From assembly GCA_020446525.1 (NCBI GenBank), contig JAGREO010000193.1, positions 1 to 38,737 of the forward strand: 38,737 bases of DNA. Direction: 5' to 3'. Position 1 is the stretch's first letter; each line of letters opens with the position of its first letter. The translations under genes and the position numbers were made by a program. Below are positions 29,805-38,013 of the stretch, piece by piece. The DNA comes from Geminicoccaceae bacterium. GTDB lineage: Bacteria; Pseudomonadota; Alphaproteobacteria; Geminicoccales; Geminicoccaceae. The notes under the pieces were generated by a model, which was given only the letters and a program-made list of their open reading frames with translations, was not told the DNA's origin and did no database searches.

Positions 29805-30560
29805 ATGCTCGACGACGACGATCTCCGCCGCTATGCGCGGCAAATCGTGCTCCCCGAAATCGGTGGCCGGGGCCAGGCGCGGCTGGCCGCGTCGCGCGTG
29901 CTGATCGTCGGTGCGGGAGGGCTGGGCTCGCCGCTGGCTCTCTATCTGGCGGCGGCGGGCATCGGACGGCTCGGCATCGTCGACGACGATCGCGTGCAGA
30001 TCGACAATCTCCACCGCCAGATCGCGTTCTCGACGGCCGATGTGGGCCGGCTGAAGGTCGAAGCGACGATCGAGCGCGTCCGAAGTCTCAATCCCACGGT
30101 CGCGCTGACCGCTCATCCGTTCCGGCTGGAGGCGGGCAATGCCGAGGAACTGCTTGCGCACTACGATGTCATCGCCGACGGCAACGACGATCTGACCACC
30201 CGTATCGTCGTGCACGATACGGCCATGGCACTGAAAAAGCCGCTGGTCGCCGGGGCGGTTCAAGGCATGGACGGACAGCTGACCACGTGGCAGGCCTATC
30301 TCGGGGCACCGCATCCCTGCCTGCACTGCCTGCTCGGTGAGCACCCGGACGAGAATGCGCTGCCGACATGTGCCCAGGGCGGCGTGCTCGGTCCGGTCGC
30401 GGGCGTCGTCGGCACGCTGCAGGCGGTGGAGGTGATCAAGGCTTGTCTGGACATGCCGAGTCTGTCCGGTCGCTTGGTGCATTACGACGCGCTGAGGGTC
30501 GAGACGACGGCGGTCCGGTTGGTCCGTCGGGCGACCTGCACACGCCACAGGGGAACATGA
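29805..30560 (+). CDS. moeB: MoeB/ThiF-family adenylyltransferase (E1-like)
   Basis: This 251-residue E1-like enzyme starts with DDLRRYARQIVLPEIGG. It has the nucleotide motif VLIVGAGGLGSPLALYLAAAG, the arginine segment LHRQIAFSTADVGRLK and the catalytic cysteine in PTCAQGGVLGPVAG (Cys189). The first zinc pair is Cys172-x2-Cys175, but the second is Cys245-x2-His248 instead of Cys-x2-Cys. It adenylates the C-terminal glycine of a ubiquitin-like sulfur carrier (MoaD or ThiS) for molybdopterin or thiamine synthesis. No carrier gene is nearby. ATG 29805 has a CAGGAGA site. It diverges from the flagellar FhlB-like gene. Confidence 0.93.
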   Translation: MLDDDDLRRYARQIVLPEIGGRGQARLAASRVLIVGAGGLGSPLALYLAAAGIGRLGIVDDDRVQIDNLHRQIAFSTADVGRLKVEATIERVRSLNPTVALTAHPFRLEAGNAEELLAHYDVIADGNDDLTTRIVVHDTAMALKKPLVAGAVQGMDGQLTTWQAYLGAPHPCLHCLLGEHPDENALPTCAQGGVLGPVAGVVGTLQAVEVIKACLDMPSLSGRLVHYDALRVETTAVRLVRRATCTRHRGT

Positions 30561-30770
30561 AGACCAGCAACACACCCGAGGGCGCATCGGCAGCGGATAA
30601 GGTCCAAAACCACACGCAAATACAGCTACTTATTGGAAGGTCAAGCGAAAGGTAGCGCTTGCGTCGGCAATCGGCGTTTTGGTATGGGGAGCCGCATCGT
30701 TCGAGGCCGGTTTCGCGCGGTCGTCCCGGTCCTCGAACGTCCGGCTCGGTGTGCATGCGGAGGTCGAGAC

Positions 30771-31187
30771 ATGGCGGAGCTGATCGACGAGACCTACAAG
30801 CCGAGCGACGACGAACCCTATATGAACCCCCGCCAGGTCGAGTATTTCCGCCGCAAGCTGCACGACTGGCGCGACGAAATTCTCAAGGGCTCCGGCCTGA
30901 CGCTCAAGCAGTTGCAGGAGGAGGATACCCGACTGCCGGATGCCAGCGACTGGGCGACGGCAGACGCCCAACGCAATTTCGAGCTGCGCACGCGTGATCG
31001 GGAGCGCAAGCTCTTGAACAAGATCGGAGCGGCGCTCAAACGCATCGAGGACGGCACCTACGGTTTTTGCGAGGAAACCGCCGAGCCGATCGGCGTGCGC
31101 CGGCTCGAGGCCCGGCCGATCGCCACGCTCAGCATCGAAGCGCAGGAACGCCACGAGCGCCGTGAGCGCGCCTATCGCGAGAGCTGA
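30771..31187 (+). CDS. dksA: RNA polymerase-binding transcription factor DksA (single-cysteine type)
   Basis: This 138-residue protein has the DksA layout: a coiled coil (about 22-95) with the tip residues Asp57, Asp60 and Ala62 (DxxDxA pattern in PDASDWAT), and a C-terminal globule with YGFCEETAEPIGVRRLEARP. Of the four zinc-finger cysteines of E. coli DksA only Cys100 remains; the others read Thr, Ser and Ala. DksA acts with ppGpp at the RNA polymerase secondary channel. The tip residues for activity are kept, so it is probably functional without zinc. ATG 30771 has a CGGAGG site. Confidence 0.95.
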   Translation: MAELIDETYKPSDDEPYMNPRQVEYFRRKLHDWRDEILKGSGLTLKQLQEEDTRLPDASDWATADAQRNFELRTRDRERKLLNKIGAALKRIEDGTYGFCEETAEPIGVRRLEARPIATLSIEAQERHERRERAYRES

Positions 31188-31312
31188 CGAACCTTCGGCG
31201 TCACAACCTCGCCAACTCGATTCGCCGAGCCCGCATCGCGGCCGATCAAGAAGCGCGACGCGCCTCTCCCGAGCGTACCGTCATGACCAGGGGACCGGGC
31301 AAAAAGGGTCGC

Positions 31313-31340
31313 GCACGCGGCAGGAATTTCCTGCCCGTGC
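31313..31340. promoter_or_regulatory. inverted repeat, candidate enhancer for a sigma-54 activator
   Basis: GGCAGGAA (31319-31326) and TTCCTGCC (31328-31335) form a perfect 8-bp dyad around one base. A further GCACG/CGTGC pair extends it outside a one-base bulge. It sits about 90 bp upstream of the -24 element of the fliK promoter, a typical distance for an FlbD-type activator. A dksA terminator is less likely because no U-tract follows. Confidence 0.4.
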
Positions 31341-31418
31341 CGTGAGGGACCGCCTCGCACCGCCTCTCGAACGTCGAACGACCGCGGCCCCGCCGTCGAT
31401 GCGTGGCTACGGACCGGA

Positions 31419-31435
31419 TTGGCACGGAGGTTGCT
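31419..31435 (+). promoter_or_regulatory. sigma-54 promoter of fliK-flgD-flgE
   Basis: TTGGCAC-GGAGG-TTGCT matches the sigma-54 consensus, with GG at 31421-31422 and GC at 31433-31434 separated by the required 10 bases. Hook-stage genes of Caulobacter are sigma-54 dependent. The expected transcription start, about 31445-31447, falls just before the ATG of fliK. Confidence 0.8.
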
Positions 31436-31447
31436 TCTGTCCCCGGC

Positions 31448-33157
31448 ATGATGGACAGTCAAAGCGTTTCCTCCGCCCGCCAGCCGATCCGCGCCACCAC
31501 CACCGCCCCCAACGGGTCGGAGGCGGGCTCGGGTGACCTGTTTGCCGGTCTGCTCGCCGCACTCTTCACGACCACCAGTCCGCTCCCGAGGAGCGTCGCT
31601 CGAACCGGTGCGACCGACACGAGCGCGTCCGGCCTGCCCGGCCTGGCTGGTCTGCCGATCGCCCCCGAGGCAGGCGCCGGGAACGCGGTCGCCGTGCCCT
31701 CGACACCGGCGGGTGCCGGCCCGTCGATCATGCAACCGCCGACCGCTGCGGGCACACGCGAAGAGGGTCCAGAAGGCCCGCCCGGCACGAATGTCGGATC
31801 ACCGACCGGGCAGGCGCCCGACCCGGTGCCCACGCTGCCGATCGCCCCGGCGATCGATCGGGCCGGCACAACCGCTCGACCCGACGAGATCGCGCGATCG
31901 GCTGGGGCCGGCGCAACCGTCCTGCCGCGCGACGGCTCGCCCGGCGTCGGGCCCGATCCGCGCGGTGTCGAGCCCGTGGCGATCGGATCGGCTTCCGCCG
32001 AGCCCGTGCAGGTCGAGGGAGACCGGAGCACCGAGCCCTCCTCGATGTCGAAGGCGACGATGGCGCCGACTCCGGATGCAGCCGAACACGGCACCCCCGA
32101 GGGCGCATCGCTTCCGAATGAAGCACCCGCACCCCCGCGCACCGTCTTCGACCAGCGTTCGGCCCGCCAACAGGAGCGATCCGACGTCGTGACGGATCCC
32201 GTCGAAAACGGCGTTCGTGTGACCGGATCGAATGTCGAAGACGCGGACGACACGGGCGCGCAGACCGCCGACGTCGCCCCGATGACGCGAAACGAAGATC
32301 ACCGGACACGCCGTTCCGTCGTCGAAACCGGAACGATGCCGAATCCGCAAAGCTGGGCCGACGCTCGCGCGATTCGGCCGGAGGTGGCCCGTAGCGGCGA
32401 TGCCACACGCAAAGCGTCGAACACGGCTGGGGAACCGGTCGCCGCGATCGAAGCCGGAAGCGATCAAGCCGACGATCGTGCGAGCGCACCGGCTGCGACG
32501 AGCGAACGGCCGACACCGGTCGACGGCCGAAACGGAATAGCCGTCGGCCGCTCTCAGCTTCATCGATCGGAGGTCCCGTCGAGCGACACGCCGTCCATCG
32601 CGATCTCGGGCGACGAGCCCCTGGTCATCGGGCTCGATGGTGACGCGGCGCCGGTGCACGCGCGCGAGATCGAGGAGATCGTCCAGCCGGTCCGTACCGG
32701 TGAGAATGGTCGTGCCGCAGCCCAGCCCGTGGTCGCGCAGGTCGCCGCTCATCTCGCTTCGGGCGTCGATCAGCGGCTCGAGCGCATTCATCTGCGACTG
32801 CATCCCGAAGAGCTCGGCGGTGTCGACGTGGAGCTGCGTTTCGATGCGGATCGCTCGGTGAACGTGTCGATCTCGGTCGAAAAGCCGGAGACCTACGAAC
32901 TGTTGCAGCGCGAGAGCCGGCACCTGACCCGCCTGCTGCAGGAAAGCGGCGTCGATTTGCGCAACGACATCGATCTCTCGATGCAACGCCAGGACGGCGG
33001 CCAGCACGGCGCACGCCAGCAGGGATGGAACGGTGACGGACGCAATGCGCGCGATGATGCCTCGCCGGTGCCGTCCTCCCGAGCGGCGCCGACGCCATCC
33101 TCCGCGGCCCCCCTGCCCGGCCGCTCGGGCAACCGTCTCTTCGACCTGCGCATCTGA
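31448..33157 (+). CDS. fliK: flagellar hook-length control protein FliK
   Basis: This protein of about 569 residues has a long low-complexity N-terminal region (to about 430) rich in Ala, Pro, Thr, Gly and Arg, typical of the secreted ruler. The conserved C-terminal hook-length domain includes LERIHLRLHPEELGGVDVEL, RSVNVSISVEKPETYELLQ and RHLTRLLQESGVDL. FliK measures hook length and triggers the FlhB specificity switch. ATG 31448 is immediately followed by ATG 31451. Both lie only a few bases after the predicted sigma-54 start point, so the message would be nearly leaderless or the true start lies further in. A GTG at 31403 would precede the promoter and is rejected. flgD follows after 86 bp. 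Confidence 0.87.
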   Translation: MMDSQSVSSARQPIRATTTAPNGSEAGSGDLFAGLLAALFTTTSPLPRSVARTGATDTSASGLPGLAGLPIAPEAGAGNAVAVPSTPAGAGPSIMQPPTAAGTREEGPEGPPGTNVGSPTGQAPDPVPTLPIAPAIDRAGTTARPDEIARSAGAGATVLPRDGSPGVGPDPRGVEPVAIGSASAEPVQVEGDRSTEPSSMSKATMAPTPDAAEHGTPEGASLPNEAPAPPRTVFDQRSARQQERSDVVTDPVENGVRVTGSNVEDADDTGAQTADVAPMTRNEDHRTRRSVVETGTMPNPQSWADARAIRPEVARSGDATRKASNTAGEPVAAIEAGSDQADDRASAPAATSERPTPVDGRNGIAVGRSQLHRSEVPSSDTPSIAISGDEPLVIGLDGDAAPVHAREIEEIVQPVRTGENGRAAAQPVVAQVAAHLASGVDQRLERIHLRLHPEELGGVDVELRFDADRSVNVSISVEKPETYELLQRESRHLTRLLQESGVDLRNDIDLSMQRQDGGQHGARQQGWNGDGRNARDDASPVPSSRAAPTPSSAAPLPGRSGNRLFDLRI

Positions 33158-33243
33158 CATGCCCGATCGCATCCTGCCGAGCAGGCGTTTCGCCGGCATC
33201 GGTGACCGCCCGACCCGTTTCACCGCCTGACCGAGGGACTCCG

Positions 33244-33924
33244 ATGGACGTCACTTCCGCCACGGCCGCATCCACGAAGATCGAAAACAGCAAGGCGACG
33301 CTCGCCGGCGACTTCGAGACCTTCCTGACGCTTCTCACGACCCAGCTCCAGCAGCAGGATCCCCTGAGCCCGATGGATGCGGAAAAGTTCACCGCTCAAC
33401 TGGTGCAGTTCTCGTCGGTCGAGCAGGCGATCGAGACCAACAGCCGCTTGCGTGACCTGGCCAGCATGATGAGCATGAGCCAGATCGGCGATGCGCTCGG
33501 CTTCGTCGGCCGCAACGTCGAATTCGAGGGCGACGTGCTGACGCTCACCGGCGACGGCGGTGCCACCATCGGGCTCGACCTGCCCGCCAGAGCCGCTTCG
33601 AGCCGGATCGACATCGTGAATTCCGATGGCGTCGTGGTTCGCTCGATCGACGCACCCACCGAAGCCGGAGTGCACCGGCTGACCTGGGACGGCTTGCGCA
33701 CGGACGGCAGCCGGGCATCACCCGGCACCTACACCCTGCGCGGCAAGGCCGAGGATGCCGAGGGCGAGCCGATGGACGTCGTCACGCGCAGCACCGGTCG
33801 TGTCGGGGGCGTCGAGAGCGACGGCCGCACTGCGCAACTGATCGTCGATGGACGAGCGGTGCCGCTCTCGACCGTCCGTGCCGTCGCCGACGGTCAGCAA
33901 CCGACCACCTCTCCATCCTCGTGA
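33244..33924 (+). CDS. flgD: flagellar hook assembly scaffold FlgD
   Basis: This 226-residue protein has the FlgD N-terminal core DFETFLTLLTTQLQQQDPL, SPMDAEKFTAQLVQFSSVEQ. Two beta domains follow (FVGRNVEFEGDVLTL; then SSRIDIVNSDGVVVRSID and HRLTWDGLRTDGSRASPGTY). It caps the growing hook and lets FlgE polymerise. ATG 33244 has an AGGGA site. It lies between fliK and flgE in the sigma-54 operon; flgE follows after 129 bp with no terminator seen. Confidence 0.95.
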   Translation: MDVTSATAASTKIENSKATLAGDFETFLTLLTTQLQQQDPLSPMDAEKFTAQLVQFSSVEQAIETNSRLRDLASMMSMSQIGDALGFVGRNVEFEGDVLTLTGDGGATIGLDLPARAASSRIDIVNSDGVVVRSIDAPTEAGVHRLTWDGLRTDGSRASPGTYTLRGKAEDAEGEPMDVVTRSTGRVGGVESDGRTAQLIVDGRAVPLSTVRAVADGQQPTTSPSS

Positions 33925-34053
33925 CGCAGATGGCGAACGACGCCGTCGGGACCGGGCCGTGCCGGCCTGCCCGACGACGAACCGCATAGAGACCCGCCAC
34001 CGCCTAACTGCGCCTCCCTCGAACCGCGACCCAAGTTCATCAAGGAGAAAAGA

Positions 34054-35364
34054 ATGAGCCTCTTCGGATCCCTGTTCGCCGGCGTTTCCGGCCTGAGCGC
34101 GCAGAGCCGCTCGATGGGCATGATTTCGGACAACATCGCCAACGTCAACACCACGGCCTACAAGGGCGCGGTGGCGCAGTTCTCCAATCTGGTCACGGGT
34201 CGTCTGACCTCCACCACCCACACGCCGGGCGGTGTGCGTGCCTACTCGCTCTTCGAGATCGATCGCCAGGGGCTCATCCAGGCGACCGCTTCGGGGACCG
34301 ACGCCGCGATATCCGGGGCGGGGTTCTTCGTCGTCAACACGGCCTCCGATTCGTCCTCCGAGCAGCTCTATACCCGTGCTGGATCGTTCCAGCCGGATGC
34401 CCTGGGCAATCTGGTGACGCCTTCGGGCCACTTCCTCCAGGGCTGGGCGCTGGACGCCGACGAGAACATCATCGACGTCAACAATCTGGCGACGGTGAAC
34501 GTCAACGTCATCAACCGGTTGGCGACCGCGACGACGAACGTCGACGTCGGCGCGAACCTGAGCGCCGACACGCCGGCCTATTCGAACACTCCACCCTACG
34601 ACGTGACGCTGGCGGCTCCGGGCTCCGTCAACATGGCCAGCGGCGGCGTCGAGCCGCATTTCACCCGTTCGGTGCAGGTCTACGACAAGCTCGGTCGACC
34701 GCAGAACCTGACGATGGGCTTTTTGAAGACCGCGGCGAACAACTGGGACGTGGAGATCTACGCCACCGATCCGACGGCGGTGACCGCGCCGAACGGACTG
34801 GTGACCTCGGGCACGCTCACCTTCGACGGCAGCGGCACCCTGGCCGGCAACTCGGTGGCTCCGGCGAACATCACCTGGGCGGCGGCGAGCGGCGTCGACC
34901 CCAGCACCATCAGCTTCGACTTCGGCACCATCGGCGAAGTCGACGGCATGACCCAGTTCGCCAGTCCGACGAGCGTCAGCTACGTGCTGGGCAACGGCGC
35001 GGAGGTGGGCGAGCTCAACGGCGTGAAGATCGACAATGAGGGCTTCGTCATCGCGTCCTTCACCAATGGCGAGGAACGGCCGATCTACCGCCTGCCGATC
35101 TCGACCTTCTCCAACCCGACCGGTCTCGATCCGCGCTCCGGCAACGTCTACGCCCGGTCGGATCTCGCCGGCGAGTTCAACCTGCGGACGGCGGGTGCCG
35201 GCGGTGCCGGTCTGATCACCACCAATGCGCTCGAAGCCGCCAATGTCGATCTCGCCGACGAATTCACCAAGATGATCGTCACGCAGCGCGCCTACTCCGC
35301 CAACGCCCGTATCATCACCACGACCAACGACATGCTCGAAGAGCTGATGCAGCTCAGCCGTTAG
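34054..35364 (+). CDS. flgE: flagellar hook protein FlgE
   Basis: This 436-residue axial protein has the rod/hook N-terminal helix SLFGSLFAGVSGLSAQSRSM with SDNIANVNTTAYKG. Middle beta domains follow (TRSVQVYDKLGRPQNLTM). The C-terminal D0 helix reads NALEAANVDLADEFTKMIV, TQRAYSANARIITTTNDML and EELMQL. It forms the hook. It follows flgD and has an AAGGAG site before ATG 34054. No clear rho-independent terminator follows; GACT-TTCGC-AGTC at 35391 is only 4 bp. Confidence 0.97.
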   Translation: MSLFGSLFAGVSGLSAQSRSMGMISDNIANVNTTAYKGAVAQFSNLVTGRLTSTTHTPGGVRAYSLFEIDRQGLIQATASGTDAAISGAGFFVVNTASDSSSEQLYTRAGSFQPDALGNLVTPSGHFLQGWALDADENIIDVNNLATVNVNVINRLATATTNVDVGANLSADTPAYSNTPPYDVTLAAPGSVNMASGGVEPHFTRSVQVYDKLGRPQNLTMGFLKTAANNWDVEIYATDPTAVTAPNGLVTSGTLTFDGSGTLAGNSVAPANITWAAASGVDPSTISFDFGTIGEVDGMTQFASPTSVSYVLGNGAEVGELNGVKIDNEGFVIASFTNGEERPIYRLPISTFSNPTGLDPRSGNVYARSDLAGEFNLRTAGAGGAGLITTNALEAANVDLADEFTKMIVTQRAYSANARIITTTNDMLEELMQLSR

Positions 35365-35425
35365 CAGATCATGGCGAAGGACTTTCGCAGTCACGGTTTT
35401 GACTAACAGTTGTTCACCACGAAGC

Positions 35426-35440
35426 TTAGCAGGGCATTAA
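35426..35440 (+). promoter_or_regulatory. CtrA-like box upstream of sciP
   Basis: TTAG-CAGGGCA-TTAA is a TTAA-N7-TTAA-type pair with one mismatch, 73 bp upstream of the sciP start. A TTGACT at 35399-35404 precedes it. In Caulobacter sciP transcription is activated by CtrA, which fits. Confidence 0.5.
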
Positions 35441-35512
35441 AACAAGCATGCGATATTCGGTCCTACGAGAACTCGCCACGACAATCGATGGCGACCGATC
35501 TGGAGAAGCCTG

Positions 35513-35806
35513 ATGTCGGATATCGTCGATGCACGTCCTTCGGCCGTCGTCGGTCCCAACGGCACGATGCTCGAGCTCGCCAGTCTGCCGCCGCCGGATA
35601 CGCGCCGCTGGGTGGCGCGCCGCAAGGCCGAAGTGGTGACCGCGGTACGCGCCGGCCTGTTGACCTTCGAGGAAGCCTGCGAGCGCTACAATCTGTCGGC
35701 CGAGGAATTCGGTGCCTGGGAACGGGCGATCGACCGGCACGGCATGCGCGGCCTGCGGGTCACGAGGCTGCAGGATTTCCGCACGCCGCCGCCTGCCGGC
35801 AACTGA
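35513..35806 (+). CDS. sciP: SciP, CtrA-inhibitory protein (DUF1153)
   Basis: This 97-residue protein matches DUF1153/SciP: VVGPNGTMLELASLPPPDTR, RWVARRKAEVVTAVRAGLL and TFEEACERYNLSAEEF, a helix-turn-helix of the TrpR-like type, then EWxxAIDRHG-type EFGAWERAIDRHGMRGLRVTR. SciP binds CtrA and blocks its recruitment of RNA polymerase, limiting CtrA-driven flagellar and cell-cycle genes. It sits between flgE and fliF in its own unit. Its promoter has a CtrA-like box, consistent with a feedback loop. ATG 35513 has an AGAAG site. Confidence 0.95.
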   Translation: MSDIVDARPSAVVGPNGTMLELASLPPPDTRRWVARRKAEVVTAVRAGLLTFEEACERYNLSAEEFGAWERAIDRHGMRGLRVTRLQDFRTPPPAGN

Positions 35807-36057
35807 TCCTGTCGCGGGCTTCGCCGGCGGCGCCGTGCGTGGTGTGGACGAAGCGGATCGCCGAGGGCCGGAAGTGGCGGCACGCCGCCTCTCGAAGCCG
35901 CGGCGGGGGTTGCCACTCCGTTGGGCGGGCGTCGCGGCGGTAGGCTTCGGGTGAACGTTCTTCCGGCTGCGGCGCGTTAACCCTTTGTTCAGCATGCATC
36001 CACTACCTTGTGCGGCGGTCGGTATCGCCGGCCGAAGCACGGGGCGTGGGTCGACGA
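35807..36057. other. sciP-fliF intergenic region
   Basis: These 251 bp contain an inverted repeat GGCGGC-AC-GCCGCC (35876-35889) without a U-tract, and the CtrA-like box at 35977-35991. A GTG frame extension of fliF begins at 36010. No separate gene is seen. Confidence 0.5.
35977..35991 (+). promoter_or_regulatory. CtrA-like box upstream of fliF
   Basis: TTAA-CCCTTTG-TTCA has the same half-site pair as the box before the FhlB-like gene. If it overlaps the -35 region, as in Caulobacter class II promoters, transcription starts near 36020. This favours ATG 36058 over GTG 36010 as the fliF start. Confidence 0.55.
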
Positions 36058-38001
36058 ATGGCGCGTGAGGTCGAAGCGGTGGCGGGCGGGATGGCGCAGG
36101 CGGGGCCTGCGTCGTCGGCCATGGCCGTCGGCGCACCGGCGGGCGCGCAAGGCCCGGCGGCCGAGCCGGACTCCGGGCTCGCATCGCTGCTGGACCAGTT
36201 GCGCGCTCTGGGCCCGGCGCGCATCGTCGCCGTCGGCCTCGTGCTCTTCGGCTTTCTCGCGTTCTTCGCCTATCTGGGCGCCCGCGCGCTCGAGCCGCGC
36301 TACACCCTCCTGTTCGGCGGCCTGGAGATGGAGGACAGCAGCGCCGTGCTGCAGCGCCTCGATGCGATGGGGGTCCCCTATCGCCTGACGAGCACGGGCG
36401 ATGCGGTGATGGTGCCGGCCGACCAGGTGTTGCGGCTGCGCATGGCACTCGCCGACGAAGGCCTGCCCGGCGGGAGCGTCGTCGGATACGAGATCTTCGA
36501 TTCCGGCGACAGCTTCGGCACCACCGATTTCCTTTCCAACGTCAATCTCAAGCGCGCACTGGAAGGTGAGCTGGCGCGCACGATCGGCAGCTTGCGGCAG
36601 GTGCGGGCGGCGCGCGTGCATCTGGTCCAGCCCCGGCGCCAGCTCTTCGAACGCGAGCGCGAGGAGCCGACGGCTTCGGTCTTCTTGAGCATGCGCGGCA
36701 ACAACAACCTCGCGGCGCGGGAGATCGCCTCCATTCGTCATCTGGTGGCGGCCGCGGTTCCCGGCCTCGATCCCCGCCGGGTGACGGTGCTCGACGATGC
36801 GGGCACGCTCCTGGCGCGCGGCGGTGAGGCCGACGGCGCGGGATTCGGCCTGGACGAGACGGAGAGTTTCCGGCGCGGCCAGGAGGAGCGCCTCAAGCAG
36901 AAGATCGTGGCGCTGCTCGAGCGCAGCATCGGCGTCGGGCGGGTCGACGCCGAGGTCAATCTGCAGATGGCCTTCGACGAGGTCTCCACCACCCAGGAAC
37001 TGTTCGATCCGGAAAGCCAGGTCGCCCGCAGCACCCAGACGGTGGAAGAGGCGAACGATCGCAACGAGCGGGACCCGAAGGATGCCGTGGGCGTCAGCGG
37101 CAATCTGCCCACCGGCGACGCCGCCGACGGCGAGGCGGCGACCACCGCCGAGGAAAGCTCGCGCACCGAGGAAACGGTCAATTACGAGATCTCCCGCACC
37201 GTGCGCAACGAGACCCGCCGCGGCGGACGGATCGAGCGCCTGTCGATCGCGGTACAGGTCGACGGCATCCAGCGCACCGACGAGAACGGCGATACGGTCT
37301 ACCAGCCCAGGGACGAGGCCGAGCTGGACGAGCTCGAAACGCTCGTTCGCACCGCGGCCGGCATCGACGACGAGCGCGGCGACACGGTCTCGGTGATCAG
37401 CCGCCAGTTCGTCGCGGCGGCCGAGGTCGAGCCGATCGAGGAGCCCGGATTTCTCGATCTCGCCGCGGACGAGTATCGCCGCTTCGGTGAGCTCGGTCTG
37501 ATCGGCCTCATCGCCCTTCTGGTGCTCGTGCTCGGCGTGCGCCCGGCGCTCAGGCGACTGATCCCCGAGCGCGAGCCGTCGACCAGAGGCCCCGCTCCGC
37601 TGGTCGCGGGGCCGCATGCCTCGGTGATGGTCGGGCAGGACGGACAGCCGCTGCTGGTGCATGTCGACAGCGGCACGACGATCAGTGTCGACGCCAAGGG
37701 AAGACCGATCGTCCTGCGCGGCGGGCAGCCCGTCAGCTTCGACGACCGGACCGACGAGGCAGGCGGCTCCGCCACGACCGACGGATCACCCTCGGGCACC
37801 GCCGGGCCGTCGAACGCGTCGAAGGAGGCGAAGTCCGGCAAGCCTGCAGCGAGCGTCCCGCCGGAAGAGGACGAACGGATCGATCTGGCGCAGATCGACG
37901 GCTCGGTGCGGGCGGCCCTGATCAATCAGGTATCCGAGGTGATCGAAAACCACCCCGACGACGCGCTGCGCGTCATCCGCGGCTGGCTGCAGACCGAGTA
38001 G
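36058..38001 (+). CDS. fliF: flagellar M-ring protein FliF
   Basis: This protein of about 647 residues (663 if GTG 36010 is used) has a first membrane segment (about 55-75, IVAVGLVLFGFLAFFAYLG). The YscJ/FliF ring-building domains follow (RYTLLFGGLEMEDSSAVLQRL, GGSVVGYEIFDSGDSFGTTD, RTIGSLRQVRAARVHLVQP). A periplasmic beta-collar region follows, then a second membrane segment near residue 480 (LIGLIALLVLVLGVRP). The last residues (HPDDALRVIRGWL) form the FliG-binding tail. FliF builds the MS ring in the inner membrane. The N-terminal 50 residues are Ala/Gly-rich. It is followed by fliG after 12 bp. Confidence 0.95.
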   Translation: MAREVEAVAGGMAQAGPASSAMAVGAPAGAQGPAAEPDSGLASLLDQLRALGPARIVAVGLVLFGFLAFFAYLGARALEPRYTLLFGGLEMEDSSAVLQRLDAMGVPYRLTSTGDAVMVPADQVLRLRMALADEGLPGGSVVGYEIFDSGDSFGTTDFLSNVNLKRALEGELARTIGSLRQVRAARVHLVQPRRQLFEREREEPTASVFLSMRGNNNLAAREIASIRHLVAAAVPGLDPRRVTVLDDAGTLLARGGEADGAGFGLDETESFRRGQEERLKQKIVALLERSIGVGRVDAEVNLQMAFDEVSTTQELFDPESQVARSTQTVEEANDRNERDPKDAVGVSGNLPTGDAADGEAATTAEESSRTEETVNYEISRTVRNETRRGGRIERLSIAVQVDGIQRTDENGDTVYQPRDEAELDELETLVRTAAGIDDERGDTVSVISRQFVAAAEVEPIEEPGFLDLAADEYRRFGELGLIGLIALLVLVLGVRPALRRLIPEREPSTRGPAPLVAGPHASVMVGQDGQPLLVHVDSGTTISVDAKGRPIVLRGGQPVSFDDRTDEAGGSATTDGSPSGTAGPSNASKEAKSGKPAASVPPEEDERIDLAQIDGSVRAALINQVSEVIENHPDDALRVIRGWLQTE

Positions 38002-38013
38002 GAGGACCGACGG

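Larger units (their letters stand above)
31188..31447. other. dksA-fliK intergenic region with sigma-54 promoter and upstream inverted repeat
   Basis: These 260 bp contain a long inverted repeat (31313-31340) and, about 90 bp downstream of it, a near-perfect sigma-54 promoter (31419-31435). No open frame of note is present. The layout resembles an enhancer-plus-sigma-54-promoter region. Confidence 0.6.

Noticed and set aside
33718-35394. Long open frame on the minus strand opposite flgD and flgE
   Set aside because: It is an antisense shadow of flgD/flgE, arising from GC-rich codon bias. Its sequence is rich in Arg, His and Asp without any domain, and the plus-strand proteins are unmistakable.
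35876-35889. GGCGGC-AC-GCCGCC inverted repeat after sciP
   Set aside because: The stem is only 6 bp, the loop is 2 bases and no U-tract follows, so I do not call it a terminator.
35989-37662. 557-codon minus-strand open frame opposite fliF
   Set aside because: It is an antisense shadow of fliF, low in complexity and rich in His, Arg and Gln, with no ribosome-binding site and no recognisable domain.
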